Assembly: GCA_916048095.2 (NCBI GenBank)
Contig: OU696571.1
Span: 10,581,449-10,645,448, forward strand
DNA length: 64,000 bases
Reading direction: 5' to 3'
Source of the DNA: Sacculina carcini
Taxonomy: Eukaryota; Arthropoda; Thecostraca; Sacculinidae
The notes under the pieces were generated by a model. The model was given only the letters and a program-made list of their open reading frames with translations. It was not told the origin of the DNA and did not search any database. Of the stretch, positions 49,601-60,041 are shown in pieces. Both the position numbers and the translations under genes were made by a program. Position 1 is the stretch's first letter. Each line of letters opens with the position of its first letter.

Positions 49601-52600
49601 TTTGCTTCTGACGTGCTCAACAGATTTCATTGCTGGATTTTTTTCCATCAACGTTTCCATCAACGTCAAAAGGAAGATGTCGTGGAGTAAGTGACCAAGC
49701 AATATACAAGTACATGTTTATATGCATATTCACGTGTACGCTCTTATATACAGGCAGTAATGATACTGGTAAAACAGACGCGAGCAGCACTGACAGATCC
49801 AGAACACAATTTTGGAGGGGGCGCACCTCACCTCTAGAGTTAATGACCAAAATTATCGAACAAGTTGAAGTGAGGGGGCCCAAGAAAGAGCAAATAGCAA
49901 TATGAGGGCTAGTGGCGTCGAAAAGCTGGAGTAAGAGGAGACGGCAAGGATAGCAGATATTTGAGCAGTGAGATAGAAATGGACACGTATATTTTTTCTC
50001 GAAAATGTGAGGCGGTAGATAATTATATATACACGGATCGGAGAAAAAGAACGATTTAGCGGTTTAGTTGGATACATGGAGAGCAGTAGGGGAGACTAGG
50101 GAACAGGACGACGACTATACCATTTACAAGTCAATTTGGCAAAAGTGAAAATCAATTTGGCAAAAGTGAAATTCAATTTGGCAAAAGTGAAAATCAATTT
50201 GGCAAAAGTGAAAATCAATTTGGCAAAAGTGAAAATCAATTTGGCAAAAGTGAAAATCAATTTGGTAATTCTTACAAATTTAGGTGGTAGTCGCATTGAT
50301 AATGCATAATCATATTGTTTATTAGTGTTTTAGTAACAAATATATTACTCATGCAAATGATATCAATTAATGTTAAATGTTTAAGAAAATATATATATTC
50401 TTCTGTGCGAACAACTGCCCTATGGCGCGCACTCTATCAGCCAATATATCAATGTCAGCGTATAGTCACTGTTCTCGGAGAGCACTCGCGAGCAAATCGT
50501 GCACACACACACACACACACACTCACATCTACAGAAACATCACACTTTCAGAGACGGTACATTCCGTCTTATGGCAAGTGTTCAGGCATCACGTGCGAAT
50601 AGCGCTTGTCGTTGCTAGCCATCTGTACTATGTTTAATATAGTACGGTATATATTTTGTATATGGTGTCCATTTGTGTGTTCGAGGTAGTGTGAGTGTGA
50701 GTGTAGGTAGTGTGTATGTTGTATGCACGTGCTATGAGCGAGCAGGGGGATACAGGGGATGGGGCAGTGCGCGCCATAAGGCAGTGCGCGCCATAGGGCA
50801 GTTGTTTGCGCAGAACGTTCTTGCGTGTTTGTTAGTGAATGTGTTTCAGTGGGCCATGCTGCGTTGTGATTGTGTTGAGTTGTGATATCTTGCTTTATTG
50901 CTAGAATTTAAGTACACGCGCTGGTGGTATATACGCTGACATTGATATAATGGCTGATAGAGTTCCTCATAAAGTAAGTAAATACGGTACATATCTGCAT
51001 TGTAATTGTAGTACATACCATAGCACATAATTGTATAGTATATAGTGAGTAGTACATATCTGTGTTTTACGACTAATGCTAAATTGTTCATGTGAAATAC
51101 AATAAAATTTACTGATAACAATTAAGTTTGATATTTAATGTCAAATCAATAACATACATTATGGTTCTAACTGGGACAATTTTGATCTCAATTGGGACAA
51201 ATGAAATTGTAAAAGGTATAGTTTATTTTATTATTAACCTTGAATCGGAGCTAATCCCAATCACTTAAAATATCATTTTGATGCAAATATAATGGACTTC
51301 ATCAACAAATATATCCCTACATGACAGCTTCTTAAACTATATATATTCTTAAACATAAAACATTAATTGATATCATTTGCATGAGTAATAAACTTGTTAC
51401 TAAAACACTAATAAACAATATGATTATGCATTATCAATGCGACTACCACCTAAATTTGTAAAAATTCCAAATTGATTTTCACTTTTGCCAAATTGATTTT
51501 CACTTTTGCCAAATTGATTTTCACTTTTGCCAAATTGATTTTCACTTTTGCCAAATTGAATTTCACTTTTGCCAAATTGATTTTCACTTTTGCCAAATTG
51601 ACTTGTAAATGGTATAGAAAGCTTGGTGTTACAGATTCGTAGTGAATACAGGTAGGCAGGGAGAGAAGACGTGTGAAGAAGCTTATACAAGACAACATAG
51701 TTTAAAATGGATTATAGAGACAGCAGGCAGCCAACTGAGATTGCGAATGTAAGCGGTGGTAGGTGTTCTGTGAGGGAGACGTAACACAAATCTGCACCAG
51801 AGGTTGATGATAGACTGGAGGGAGAGAATAGATCTTTGAGGTAGATGAAAAAAATATAGTTGCAGTAGTCAATGCGTCACAAGATATAAAAATTTAGATA
51901 TTAGTAGTGCAGATGCCTCGTCAATGTATGGGTTAATCGGATAAAATTAGCGTAGGGTGGAACAGCAGGAACGAGTGATGTGCGAGAATTTCTTTCAAAA
52001 ATCGAGGGAAGGATCGAAAAAATACCCAGGTTTTGGATGTGGGACGAGAGAGGCAGATCAAATGAGCAATTGGGAAGTATGGGGGGATGAAACCAAATAT
52101 ATTCCGTTTCGTCAGGGTTCAGTGAAAGTTTTCTGGAGGACGCCCATGCACAAATGTGTGATAAGAGTTGGCCGTCCAGACCAAGTTTAGAAACAGAGAA
52201 AGGAAAGTAAATTTAAATATCATCCGCGTAAATATGAAATGACATAGGATAAGAGCGAATAATGGGACAAAGAAGAGAAATATGAAGATTAAATAAAAGG
52301 GGACCGAGAAGAGAGCCTTGGGCAACATCGGATTTAAGATGTACACGCGTGGCAAATTCTAAATTGGAGCGTACAGCAAAGGTCCTGTCAGTCAGAAAGG
52401 AAGACAAAAGATTTAGGGCAGGAGATGAAAGACCAACGTGAGCAATATCTTGACAGAGAATAGAATGGTCGACGAGGTCAAAAGCAGAAGATAAATCTGA
52501 AGAAATATAGGGAACAGAATCGCCGGAGGAAAAAGAAGTTAATGTCATTAAGGTTTTGAGTAAATGACTTTAACTTGCGCGGAGGTTTTGATTTGGCTTT

Positions 52601-55600
52601 CGTGAGTTTTTCTTGGAAAATATTGAAAAGTCAGACGCCGAAATTGATCAAGGAGTTGATTTTGAAATACCGGTGAGATTTCTAGGTGGACCTCTTGGAA
52701 TGGGAAGACATTGCGCGGGAAGTAAGTTTTGACTTATAGGATGACGATTTGGCAGCATTAAGCGTAGAAATGAAAAAATTTCGGGCAGTGCAAAACAGTG
52801 ACCAGTTCAAGTCAGTTTTGACCCGGCGCCAGCAGCGCTCACGGGTCCGAGACTCAGCTCGTAGACGGTGTAAGTCAGGTATCAGTCATGGTTGTTGGGT
52901 AACAGAAGGTTTGTTACGACGCATTATACAACAGCCTTCCAAGTAAATGGGCAATTACTCCAATTCACAAGAATACCTTTTGGCGTAACAAACGGTGTGG
53001 CTGCTTTTCAGAGAGTTATTGACAAATTCATTGCTGAGAATACTCTAGAAAGTACATATGCGTATCTTGATGTTGTCACAATATGTGGGAAGATTATCCT
53101 TCAAATGAATTGAATGAATGAATTTCAAATTATCCTTCAATGAGAACAAATTCACTTTTGACAATACTTCGGTACGTGTTCTAGGTCATGTGATTGAGAA
53201 TGGTTTCACGTATCCCGATAACTAGCGCTTGCAGCCTCTGCTGAAAATGGTTACGCCACAAAACAACAAATCCCTGAAGAGAGCTCTAGGTTTCTTCTCT
53301 TATTATTCCAAATGGATTAAGGATTTTTCAACTAAAATCCGCCCCCTCGTCGACTGTTCAACTTTTCCGATGAATCATACTGCTCAGGAGGCCTTCAACA
53401 ACATGAAGGAAGATATTTCAAAGGCCTGTATTGCTGCTATTGATGAGGATTGTAATTTCACATTGGAGACTGACGTCTCTAACTCTGCTTTGGTTGCCAC
53501 TTTGATGCAAAATAGACGACCTGTGTCGTTCTTGGCCAAGTCGTTGATCAATGCCGAAAGAAAGTACTCCATTGTTGAGAAGGGAGCTTATTCAGTGATT
53601 ACTGCCGTCCGGAAATGGAAGCGCTACTTGATTGGCAAGCATTTCCAACTTATAACAGACCAACAGGCGTTATCTTCCATCATGAACAAAACCCCCTGCG
53701 GTCGGGTACCCCCTGCGGTACCCCCTGCGTTAAGGGGGTTAGAATTCTGCCGCCGTAGCTGCCGCGTGTCGTAAAAGGCGACTAAAGGCAAACATGTCTG
53801 GTCAGGTTTCGGCCTGCTACTAGATACATGTAACCCGGTACAACCAGTCGCATGGTCGGAATGTCGGCGACTAATCCGGCCCCCCACTGGCCTATGCCAG
53901 TGAGGAGGGTGGCCAGACACCCAGCAGGAAGAAATACAAGACCTGTCAAAGGGCGGATGAGCTGTTTAGCAGCCAACGGCCATCTGGAAACCCTGCCCCG
54001 TCGGATCGGCAAACAGGATACTGGCCGCTGAGTGTCACGTCACCCGGGGTATAGTGGTGGCGTGACGTAACACTCGTCTTTGGCCTGCGCGTCGAACCCC
54101 GACGTGGCCGCTGTTTGGCTCCTCGACAGTGGAGAGAATGGTCCGACGCCGGCGCGGATCGCCGGATAGGGCTCAAGAGGGTCAAGGGTGAGGTGCCTTG
54201 TGCTCGAGGGGGGTCCTGCTCGACGCAGTGTCCGCCGCTTGCAGTGGGGCTGCAGTTGCTGGGTCTAGATGGACCGGTGGGGGTCACTGGTCCGGGCCCG
54301 GTGCTGTAGCTCCCGCGGACTCGTACCGGGCGGAGCTCGCAGCGAGCTCAGGGGTATTCGGTGCTCGTACAGCGCGCACCACCACTGGCGTGGCATCCCA
54401 TGTTGGCTCTACCCGTGTCCCCAGTAGGGTCCCGTGCAGAGGTGGGTGGTCGTGTGCGCAGAGACAAACAAACAATTCATGGCTTCAAAACCTACAAACA
54501 CCCCAACTGCTGGTCGTCCCTCGGGCGATCGGCCACGGCCGCCGAAAGCTGGCCGTGCTCTGATTTTTCCTCTGATCATTAGCTGTGTCTGTTCTCCGCT
54601 TTGTTTCTCACACCTGGTGATACCAGTACAGGTGCATCGACCAATTTCAATCACTCAACACAGCCATACTCGTGTTTATATCGTATATTCATGTGTACAA
54701 CAGACATTTTTGGTCTAAACCTTCACTTCTATTATATAGACTCTCATGAATGGAAGTATGCCTTATAGCACTAATATGTAATCATATCTGATAAAGAATT
54801 AAATGAAAGCCTATTAAAAATTCAAGTCATTTGTAGCCTACCGAGTCAACTATTTTCAGCTATTACTTAATGATTCAGTGCGCATCATTATTATATACTA
54901 CTTGATTATTTTTATGATAAAGAAATGTATCCATTACTAAAACTCGTTGTCCCATTCCTTTTGCCTAAATGTTTAAGGGGTCTTATACACTGGAAAATGT
55001 GTTATGTTGCAGAATCACTTGCCTGGCTATGTGCGGCGTGCTGATGAGATAAAAGCGGCTGGCGTTGACGAACTGGTGTGTGTGGCCGTCAATGATCCGT
55101 TCGTTACGGCTGCCTGGGCCCGCGACCAGCAGTCTCACGGCAAGGTCCCTTTTTCTGTGTATTCACTTTTTGTATGATTGCAGAAAATGAGCTGAGCTTA
55201 GACTGTCCTACCTCGTATTCCCATCTTGTCCAGTCTATTTTTGAATATCGTTATGTTGTTTGACATCACAATTTCATCAAGTAGATTATTCAAATTGTCT
55301 ACACATCTAACACTGAAACTGTATTTTTAGTGTTTTAAACACCGCGGTTTCCTCAATCGCTGTTCAAGACTCTTTCTACTTCCTTACTGGCGCACTAGAC
55401 CGATATATTATGGGTTTATCTTTCCCGCCAAAGCCTTATAGACATTGACGAGGTCCCTCGATCTCTTCTCTCTGCTAGTGTTATCAGGCTCAGTTTGATC
55501 AATCTCTCCTCATACGACAAGTCCTTCAGACTATTGGCCAATTTCGTTGCCATTTTTTGCACTTTTTTATCTTTGCAACGTGTTGCATCACATGAGGGCT

Positions 55601-57925
55601 CGATACCACAGCCGCGTACTCCAGTAAGGGCCTTGTAATGAATTTGAAGTGTTTTGCGACTTTTGTGAATCGGTCGAAATTCGTGATGTAGTTTTCCGGA
55701 GTTTGGTTCAAGTATTATTGCGAATTTAATATTGTTATATGCCAATATTTTGTCTTAATAATGGTTGTAATTGTTGCGTGCATTGTGTTGTAGATTTTGT
55801 ATTATTCGATCGTTTGTTCAAACTGTTTTGTGTTTGTGTTTCACAGAGTACACTCATGTTTGTCGAATAAAGCCTCGTTGTAGGTTACTTAGTGTATTGA
55901 TTCATCTCAGGCTTGAATATCGTAATTATTATTGTCATGTCGTCGTTCATATAGTAGAATACACGTCTCATCTTTGTTAACAAGCTGTAAGCCTTTCAAT
56001 ACACGTCATTAGTATGTGCCCCCGGCTATAAATTGTCCTGTATGATCACTCCCAGATCTCGTTCTCGATCCACTTGTCTCAGAAGGTGATTCTCGAGTTT
56101 GTATTCAGTCGACGGTCTTGTTGACTACTATGACGATAAACACGTTCAGTCAAGTCCTTTATTGATTCAAAACGGCGGTTTTTATATGTAGAGTGGTTAA
56201 TTATGCGTGTACATAAATAGCTTCATTTCTAGGCTGGATGGATAGCTGGATGGATAGCTGGATAGCTTCATTTCTAGGCATTTCTAGGCTTGTATTTTTG
56301 GTCATTATCGGAAAGTAAGAGTGGTATCATCAGCATAAATAATATGATTACAACTATCACTGGAGTTTACAATGGATACAAGGATGGATACAATGGATAC
56401 AATATATACAAGGAATAGAATTTGTCCTAGAACCGAGCCTTGAGGAACGCCCCTGTGAGTACCTTGTAATGGAGATGTGTAGTTGTTACAGTACACTGCC
56501 TGTAATCGGTTAATCATATAACTGTTAAATAACTCAAGAACTAATCCTCTAATTTCATAGTTTTCTAGTTTGGCGAGCAAAATTTTGTGATCAAGAGAAT
56601 CAAATACTTTAGAAAGATCTAAAAATATGCTGGCCACGAAATACTTTTCCTCAAGACTGGAAATTACAGTAGAAACAATGAATTTGCCAACATTTTCCTT
56701 AGCTAGCGTAGTCCAAACATGGTCCAATACTGTTAAGGATGTTTCAGTGATTCTTGTGGGTTGATCAATTAGAGGGGTTCAAGAGAATGAGTACATCAAA
56801 TTAACAAATTCCGAAACATGTTTATCCGAAGAGTTCAATACGTTTAGGTTGAAATCACCAAAAATAATTAGACCGTGGCTCTTCTCACTTTTAGCTTTCA
56901 AAAGGATGTCATTCAGCGCATTCATAAAACTTTCGTGACAGCCACTAGGCGTCCTATAAACACATAAGCAGACGTATTTATGGAAGGCAGTGGAGATTTC
57001 GACTCCAATGGTTTCAATAAAGCTCTCAGATAGGGTAGCTTTACTGAGCGGTACTTAGTCGAAACGTAAACTGAAACTCCACCGCCGTGTACATTTCTAC
57101 AGTTATTATACACACAGTAGCCAGGTAGTTCGTATAAGGGCGATAGCTGAGATTCGAGTCGAGTTTCCCTAAATCCCAAAACGTCGGGATCAGCGAAACT
57201 AAACATGATCGTTTCTTTGAAACTTTCGAGGAATAGACCTGATATTAAAATTAAGCAATGTAAGTGAATTCATGGTTAAATATTCTAGCTCGCCGGGTGC
57301 GACGTACCGGGACACGGCAGCACCACTCACATTATGAGGTTGGAATGATATGTCAGTTCGACATCATTATTCGCTATCAGTTCACCTACAGTCAGTGAAA
57401 AACGTAACTGGACTCACTCGGCCTGTAGTTTACGGTCGTTTGTTGGTTCGCTTGGATGTCGCGACTCCGGCACTCTCGACGGTCCTATCAGGCTGGCAGC
57501 GCACCGATTGGTCGCCAGATCGTGACGTCACGCCCGTGTCACTGGTCAGCGACACGGCTGAGTCACCCTGAGCGCCGGCGATTGACCTTGATGGAGCACG
57601 CTGACCGCGATCAGCGGCCTCGCTGTCTACGGGCGTTTCCAGGTCGGCAGCCCGACGATATCCGTTATTGTACTGGCCCCGCCCACACGTGTATGTGTGT
57701 GTGTGTGTGTGGCAGGTGCGTGTGCTAGCCGACACGCACGGCGAGCTGGCGCGAGCGCTGGGTCTGCAGTTGGACCTGACTGCCGTGCTGGGCGGCTGGC
57801 GGTGCCGTCGCTTCTCGATGCTTGTACGTGACGGACTGGTGCGGCGACTCAATGTCGAGCCGGACGGCAAGGGACTGAGCTGCTCACTGGCTGAGGTGCT
57901 GGCGCAACAGCTGCACGAGCGCTGA
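46554..57925 (+). CDS. PRDX5: Peroxiredoxin-5, mitochondrial (4 exons, complete)
   Basis: Joined exons 46554-46637, 47841-47975, 55013-55144 and 57716-57925 give 186 codons plus TGA, and every intron is phase 0. Peroxiredoxin-5 is an atypical 2-Cys thiol peroxidase that reduces H2O2, organic peroxides and peroxynitrite, with electrons from thioredoxin. Visible: a basic, Ser-rich N-terminus without acidic residues (residues 1-28); the peroxidatic motif PGAFTPAC with Cys about 71; NHLPGYV; the VNDPFV loop; the active-site arginine block RRFSM; and NVEPDGKGLSCSL with the resolving Cys about 173. Length is close to the family's. It ends QQLHER, so the C-terminal peroxisomal signal of the vertebrate protein is absent. 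The upstream exon is inferred from phase, the presequence character and the MIK|V junction. The gene is host, same strand as DHX57 and about 9 kb downstream of it. Confidence 0.9.
46638..47840 (+). other. PRDX5 intron 1
   Basis: 1.2 kb. At 47505-47560 there is a tRNA-like A box (CTGGTGTAATGGTTAACCGG) and a weak B box (GTTTGATTAG), perhaps a decayed SINE head. Nothing else recognised. Confidence 0.4.
47841..47975 (+). CDS. PRDX5: PRDX5 exon 2: peroxidatic cysteine
   Basis: The acceptor is GGTGCAG. Encodes LVLFGTPGAFTPACSQ with the peroxidatic Cys in the P-x3-T-x2-C motif. The donor is CAG|GTCTGC, phase 0, followed by a 7-kb intron full of retroelements. Confidence 0.9.
47976..48730 (+). other. 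PRDX5 intron 2, left part, no element seen
   Basis: Contains two imperfect copies of a CTTTACTCTTCATCCAT(A/C)AATCA unit near 48150-48220, otherwise unique-looking. Confidence 0.4.
48731..49702 (-). pseudogene. CR1-like LINE, ORF1 zinc knuckles and endonuclease start
   Basis: Minus strand: ORF1 frame MLGHLLHDIFLLTLMETLME then KSVEHVRSKLSVLFKKPAAR (49702-49484), three Cys/His clusters (CYHYQLFGHSAANC, CFRCAGDHESRSC and CTNCMRYKKDLVDHC; 49450-49250), then an ORF2 start NARSLK (about 49035) and IAISETWFNEATLLELYN (endonuclease, 48970) to RSGGVAIYV. It ends abruptly at about 48731. Frames shift between segments. Confidence 0.7.
49703..49899 (+). other. Spacer between two LINE fragments
   Basis: No feature recognised. 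Confidence 0.4.
49900..52560 (-). mobile_element. L2-like LINE fragment interrupted by a foldback transposon
   Basis: Minus strand: reverse transcriptase SDLSSAFDLVDHSIL, GSLLGPLLFNLHISLLCPII and FHIYADDI (52548-52213), a decayed middle, and KLLHTSSLPAYLYSLR (about 51690). The C-terminal domain resumes at 50119 (RPVP...TAKSFFFSD) and runs to about 49900. Coding sense is continuous across the inserted element 50120-51612. Several stops. Confidence 0.7.
50120..51612. mobile_element. Foldback (FB-like) DNA transposon with tandem-repeat arms
   Basis: The flanking TATA is duplicated (50116-50119, 51613-51616). Outer ends are CCATTTACAAG / CTTGTAAATGG. Arms of about 280 bp (50120-50400 and 51335-51612) are nearly perfect inverted copies, each with six 21-bp units of CAATTTGGCAAAAGTGAAAAT. 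The variant unit (GAAAT for GAAAA) sits second from the outside in both arms. Inner inverted pairs lie at 50404-50462 versus 50788-50815 and 50932-50962. No transposase is encoded. Confidence 0.88.
52561..52924 (+). other. Junction between L2 and gypsy fragments
   Basis: No clear domain. A short frame at 52749-52946 has Arg-rich character and may be decayed gypsy. Confidence 0.35.
52925..53692 (+). pseudogene. Ty3/gypsy reverse transcriptase and RNase H fragment
   Basis: TTAFQVNGQLLQFTRIPFGV and AAFQRVIDKFI, then YAYLDVVTICG where the catalytic YLDD has V in place of the second Asp. Next: a short rearranged stretch (53095-53140), VRVLGHVIENGF, KRALGFFSYYSKWIKDFS, and RNase H FTLETDVSNSALVATLMQ, RPVSFLAKSL, YSIVEKGAYSVI and ITDQQAL. 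A stop lies at 53222, and the Nimb fragment at 53693 cuts it off. Confidence 0.8.
53693..54563 (+). mobile_element. 5' fragment of Nimb-like LINE (3'-truncated)
   Basis: Matches 22805-23640 almost base for base: the CTGCCGCCG-AGCTGCCGCGTG block, then GTCGTAAAAGGCGACTAAA, on to the ORF1 ATG at 54479 and 27 codons, where it stops at about 54563. The first 50 bp show CCCCCTGCGGTA units repeated. It retains the 5' end and lacks the 3' end, the reverse of normal LINE truncation. Confidence 0.85.
54564..55012 (+). other. PRDX5 intron 2, right end
   Basis: A+T-rich, no element recognised, ends GTTGCAG. Confidence 0.5.
55013..55144 (+). CDS. PRDX5: PRDX5 exon 3
   Basis: The acceptor is GTTGCAG. Encodes NHLPGYVRRADEIKAAGVDE then VCVAVNDPFVTAAWA, the conserved thioredoxin-fold helix and strand after the active site. 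The donor is AAG|GTCCCT, phase 0. Confidence 0.92.
55190..55745 (-). pseudogene. CR1-like LINE, C-terminal part of ORF2
   Basis: Minus strand: KVQKMATKLANSLKDLSYEE then RLIKLSLITLAERRDRG is the conserved post-reverse-transcriptase block of CR1/Jockey-type LINEs. The following segment is decayed with stops. Confidence 0.65.
55746..56279 (+). other. PRDX5 intron 3, middle part, no element seen
   Basis: No domain recognised. A GGATGGATAGCT direct triplication lies at 56235-56268. Confidence 0.4.
56280..57225 (-). pseudogene. CR1/Jockey-like LINE with internal deletion (endonuclease joined to RT)
   Basis: Minus strand: endonuclease DPDVLGFRETRLES (57190), GGGVSVYVSTKYRS, and LIIFGDFNLNVL (56870), then after about 90 bp the reverse transcriptase core VASIFLDLSKVFDSLDHKIL (56640), HRGVPQGSVLGQILFL and IIYADDTTLTFR (56310). 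The region between endonuclease and RT fingers is missing, and an (ATGGATACA)n-like slippage (56370-56405) interrupts the RT. Confidence 0.7.
57226..57715 (+). other. PRDX5 intron 3, G+C-rich right end
   Basis: 57420-57690 is G+C-rich and unlike its surroundings, with a TGACGTCA octamer at 57524-57531. No coding similarity. Ends in (TG)n GGCAG. Confidence 0.4.
57716..57925 (+). CDS. PRDX5: PRDX5 exon 4: resolving cysteine and stop
   Basis: The acceptor is GGCAG after (GT)n. Encodes VRVLADTHGELARALGL, RRFSMLVRDGLV and LNVEPDGKGLSCSLAEVL, ending at TGA 57923-57925. Confidence 0.93.
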   Translation: MRVLADTHGELARALGLQLDLTAVLGGWRCRRFSMLVRDGLVRRLNVEPDGKGLSCSLAEVLAQQLHER

Positions 57926-58689
57926 AACAGCACCGCACGCGCGTCAGTGTGGCCATGGCTCCTCTGCCGTCTTCGAGTGGAGTGCAGTTTTGTGTGTGTG
58001 AACGAGCTTTTATGTATGTGCTTGTGGTTGACATTGTTTGCGCTCGATTTTGTGGCGAGTTTTGATTCAACCTGGTGTTTTGGAACATGTATTGTGAACA
58101 TTTATTCATTTATTGAAGTGTTCGTCCTAAAGGCGATTGTCTGGCTGATATTTGTTGTCTTTTTATAAGATATTTGTGCAGACGAGAATAACGTGTTAAT
58201 GAGACTTTTTTTGTTTTTTAGGAAAATTGATGTTCATGCCAATGAATGCTTAATATAAATCTTCAATTTTCTAGCGCATAGTGATGTTTGATTGTTTGCA
58301 ATTGTTTCCAATTAATAACGCATATGCGTGAAATATATTTGGATTTGTGTGGGAGCATTTATGGCTTACGTTACGTTAGTTCAACAGGTGAGTGGAGTGA
58401 AATGTATAACAAACTTAAAATCAGACCAGTTTTCTTTCTATCAGTTTCTCAGTTTTATCGTTTACAGTTTACTTTCGCTTTATTTTCGCGGCATGTTCGT
58501 GCAGCTGTCGGTTGGCTAATTTATATGGTAGGGCGTCGTCAGTAGTGCACTGCGTCTGAGATGTTTTTGTCTGGCTATGCTCGAAGTATTCTGACAGTTA
58601 ATTTATGACCTTTGTGTGTGTGTATGTGTGTAGCTTGGCTGAGCATCTCATGGTAACACGCCTGTGAACTTTGAGGTTATGTCTAGAAA
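57926..58689 (+). other. PRDX5 3' UTR and downstream DNA
   Basis: Non-coding. No AATAAA is obvious close to the stop; TTAATATAAATC (58249) is the nearest A+T-rich candidate. Confidence 0.4.
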
Positions 58690-58815
58690 CAGCTCGCAAC
58701 TAGATAGCGCGGTCAAACTGTTTGCCCGGTTAGATTAATTTATTATATAATTTATTGATATTAGAATAGATTAATTGTGGTGCATTGAGCCGACGTGGTT
58801 CAGGCATTCATTGAC
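58690..58815 (-). repeat. Dispersed repeat shared with 5640-5735
   Basis: Reverse-strand relative with the same block order, here carrying an A+T-rich insertion around 58740-58775. Confidence 0.55.
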
Positions 58816-58847
58816 CAAGTTTTCGGAGTTGCTTTAATGTAGTAGAG

Positions 58848-59366
58848 CAGTGACGGCGCCAAGGGGACGCTTGGGGGTTATAACCCCAAAAAATATGCCC
58901 AGTCCCCCCCAAATATGACAAGCTCCCTTAAGCCTCCCCCTCCCAAAACAAATCATAATCATGGACAGCTCATGGACATCATAAAAGTTATAAAGTAAAG
59001 TTAGCAATAAAGTTCATGGACATCATCATGGACATCATCATGGACATCATCATCATCATCATCATCAATCATGGACATCATAAAAGTTCTTACCACTGTA
59101 AATGAAGTCCTTTTGGTTCAAGTCCCTTATATATTTTATATAATTATTGTTATAATAATTATATATTTTATATAATTATTGTTATAATAATTATATATTT
59201 TATATAATTATTGTTATAATAATTACTACAATAATTTGTATAACGAATTATTCCAGTCCCTTATTATAATACTTAGTCAGTGTTCGAGTGTATCTCTTCG
59301 TGCTTCGCCAAGCCCACCCAGCTTTTTCCTTAGTCCCCTATAGGAAAAATTCTGGCGCCGCTACTG
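58848..59366. mobile_element. hAT-type MITE (519 bp)
   Basis: Ends CAGTGACGGCGCCA and TGGCGCCGCTACTG are inverted with small differences. The 8-bp target duplication is TAGTAGAG (58840-58847) and TGGTAGAG (59367-59374), 7 of 8 matching. The interior holds ATGGACATC/CAT repeats (58970-59080) and three copies of a 33-bp TATATTTTATATAATTATTG unit (59126-59226). No coding capacity. Confidence 0.82.
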
Positions 59367-59374
59367 TGGTAGAG

Positions 59375-60041
59375 ATTGACTGATTGCTGCTAATACACAA
59401 TTGAAATTCGACTGTGTAATCTTAGTTTGTTATTGCGGGAAAACAACATCAAGAGGAACGAAGAAGACTTCACGAACAGCCGAACGAAGAGAAAACCTTC
59501 GTTACAAAATGGTTGTTAATATGAGACGAATATGCATTCAGTTCGATGGCATGTGAGGGTTAGGGGCATTGAACCTCTCCGGTTCAATGTCTCCAATATA
59601 TCCACATTTTTGTCACACATGATACGTTTTATGACAATTTCGGTTACGAGACAAACGTTAGAAGCACACATTTACTAACTTGAAAATTAGTTGGTAATTT
59701 CGATATTAGGAATCATAATAATGTAATTGATTTTTGAATTGATGTAATTGTAATTGTAAATGTGTGCTCAGTTGGTTCAAACAATGATGATAATGATTAT
59801 ATTTTGAATGAAACGTGTTTATTAAATGCGTTCAATGAGAAAAAACATGGGGTGTCGGTAGACAGCCGTGCCAATTGGTGCAGTGCGGACGGACATACGT
59901 GTGCTTTACATGCCAAACTAATGACGTGCGCGGTACGTGATATTGCGTGATCCACTGCAATAAACTTTCAACATACAGACTGTTTACTTGAACCAGTGGC
60001 GACATCAGGAGTTTTCCGGTGGGTGGAGCTAAAATAAAAGA
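59375..60041 (+). other. Intergenic spacer, no element seen
   Basis: No gene or repeat recognised. Confidence 0.4.

Noticed and set aside
50130..50262. Regularly repeated 21-bp units that resemble a CRISPR array
   Set aside because: Units are contiguous with no spacers, are mirrored in an inverted arm, and the genome is eukaryotic.
57524..57531. TGACGTCA as a PRDX5 regulatory site
   Set aside because: A single octamer inside the last intron with no supporting context; kept only as a note.
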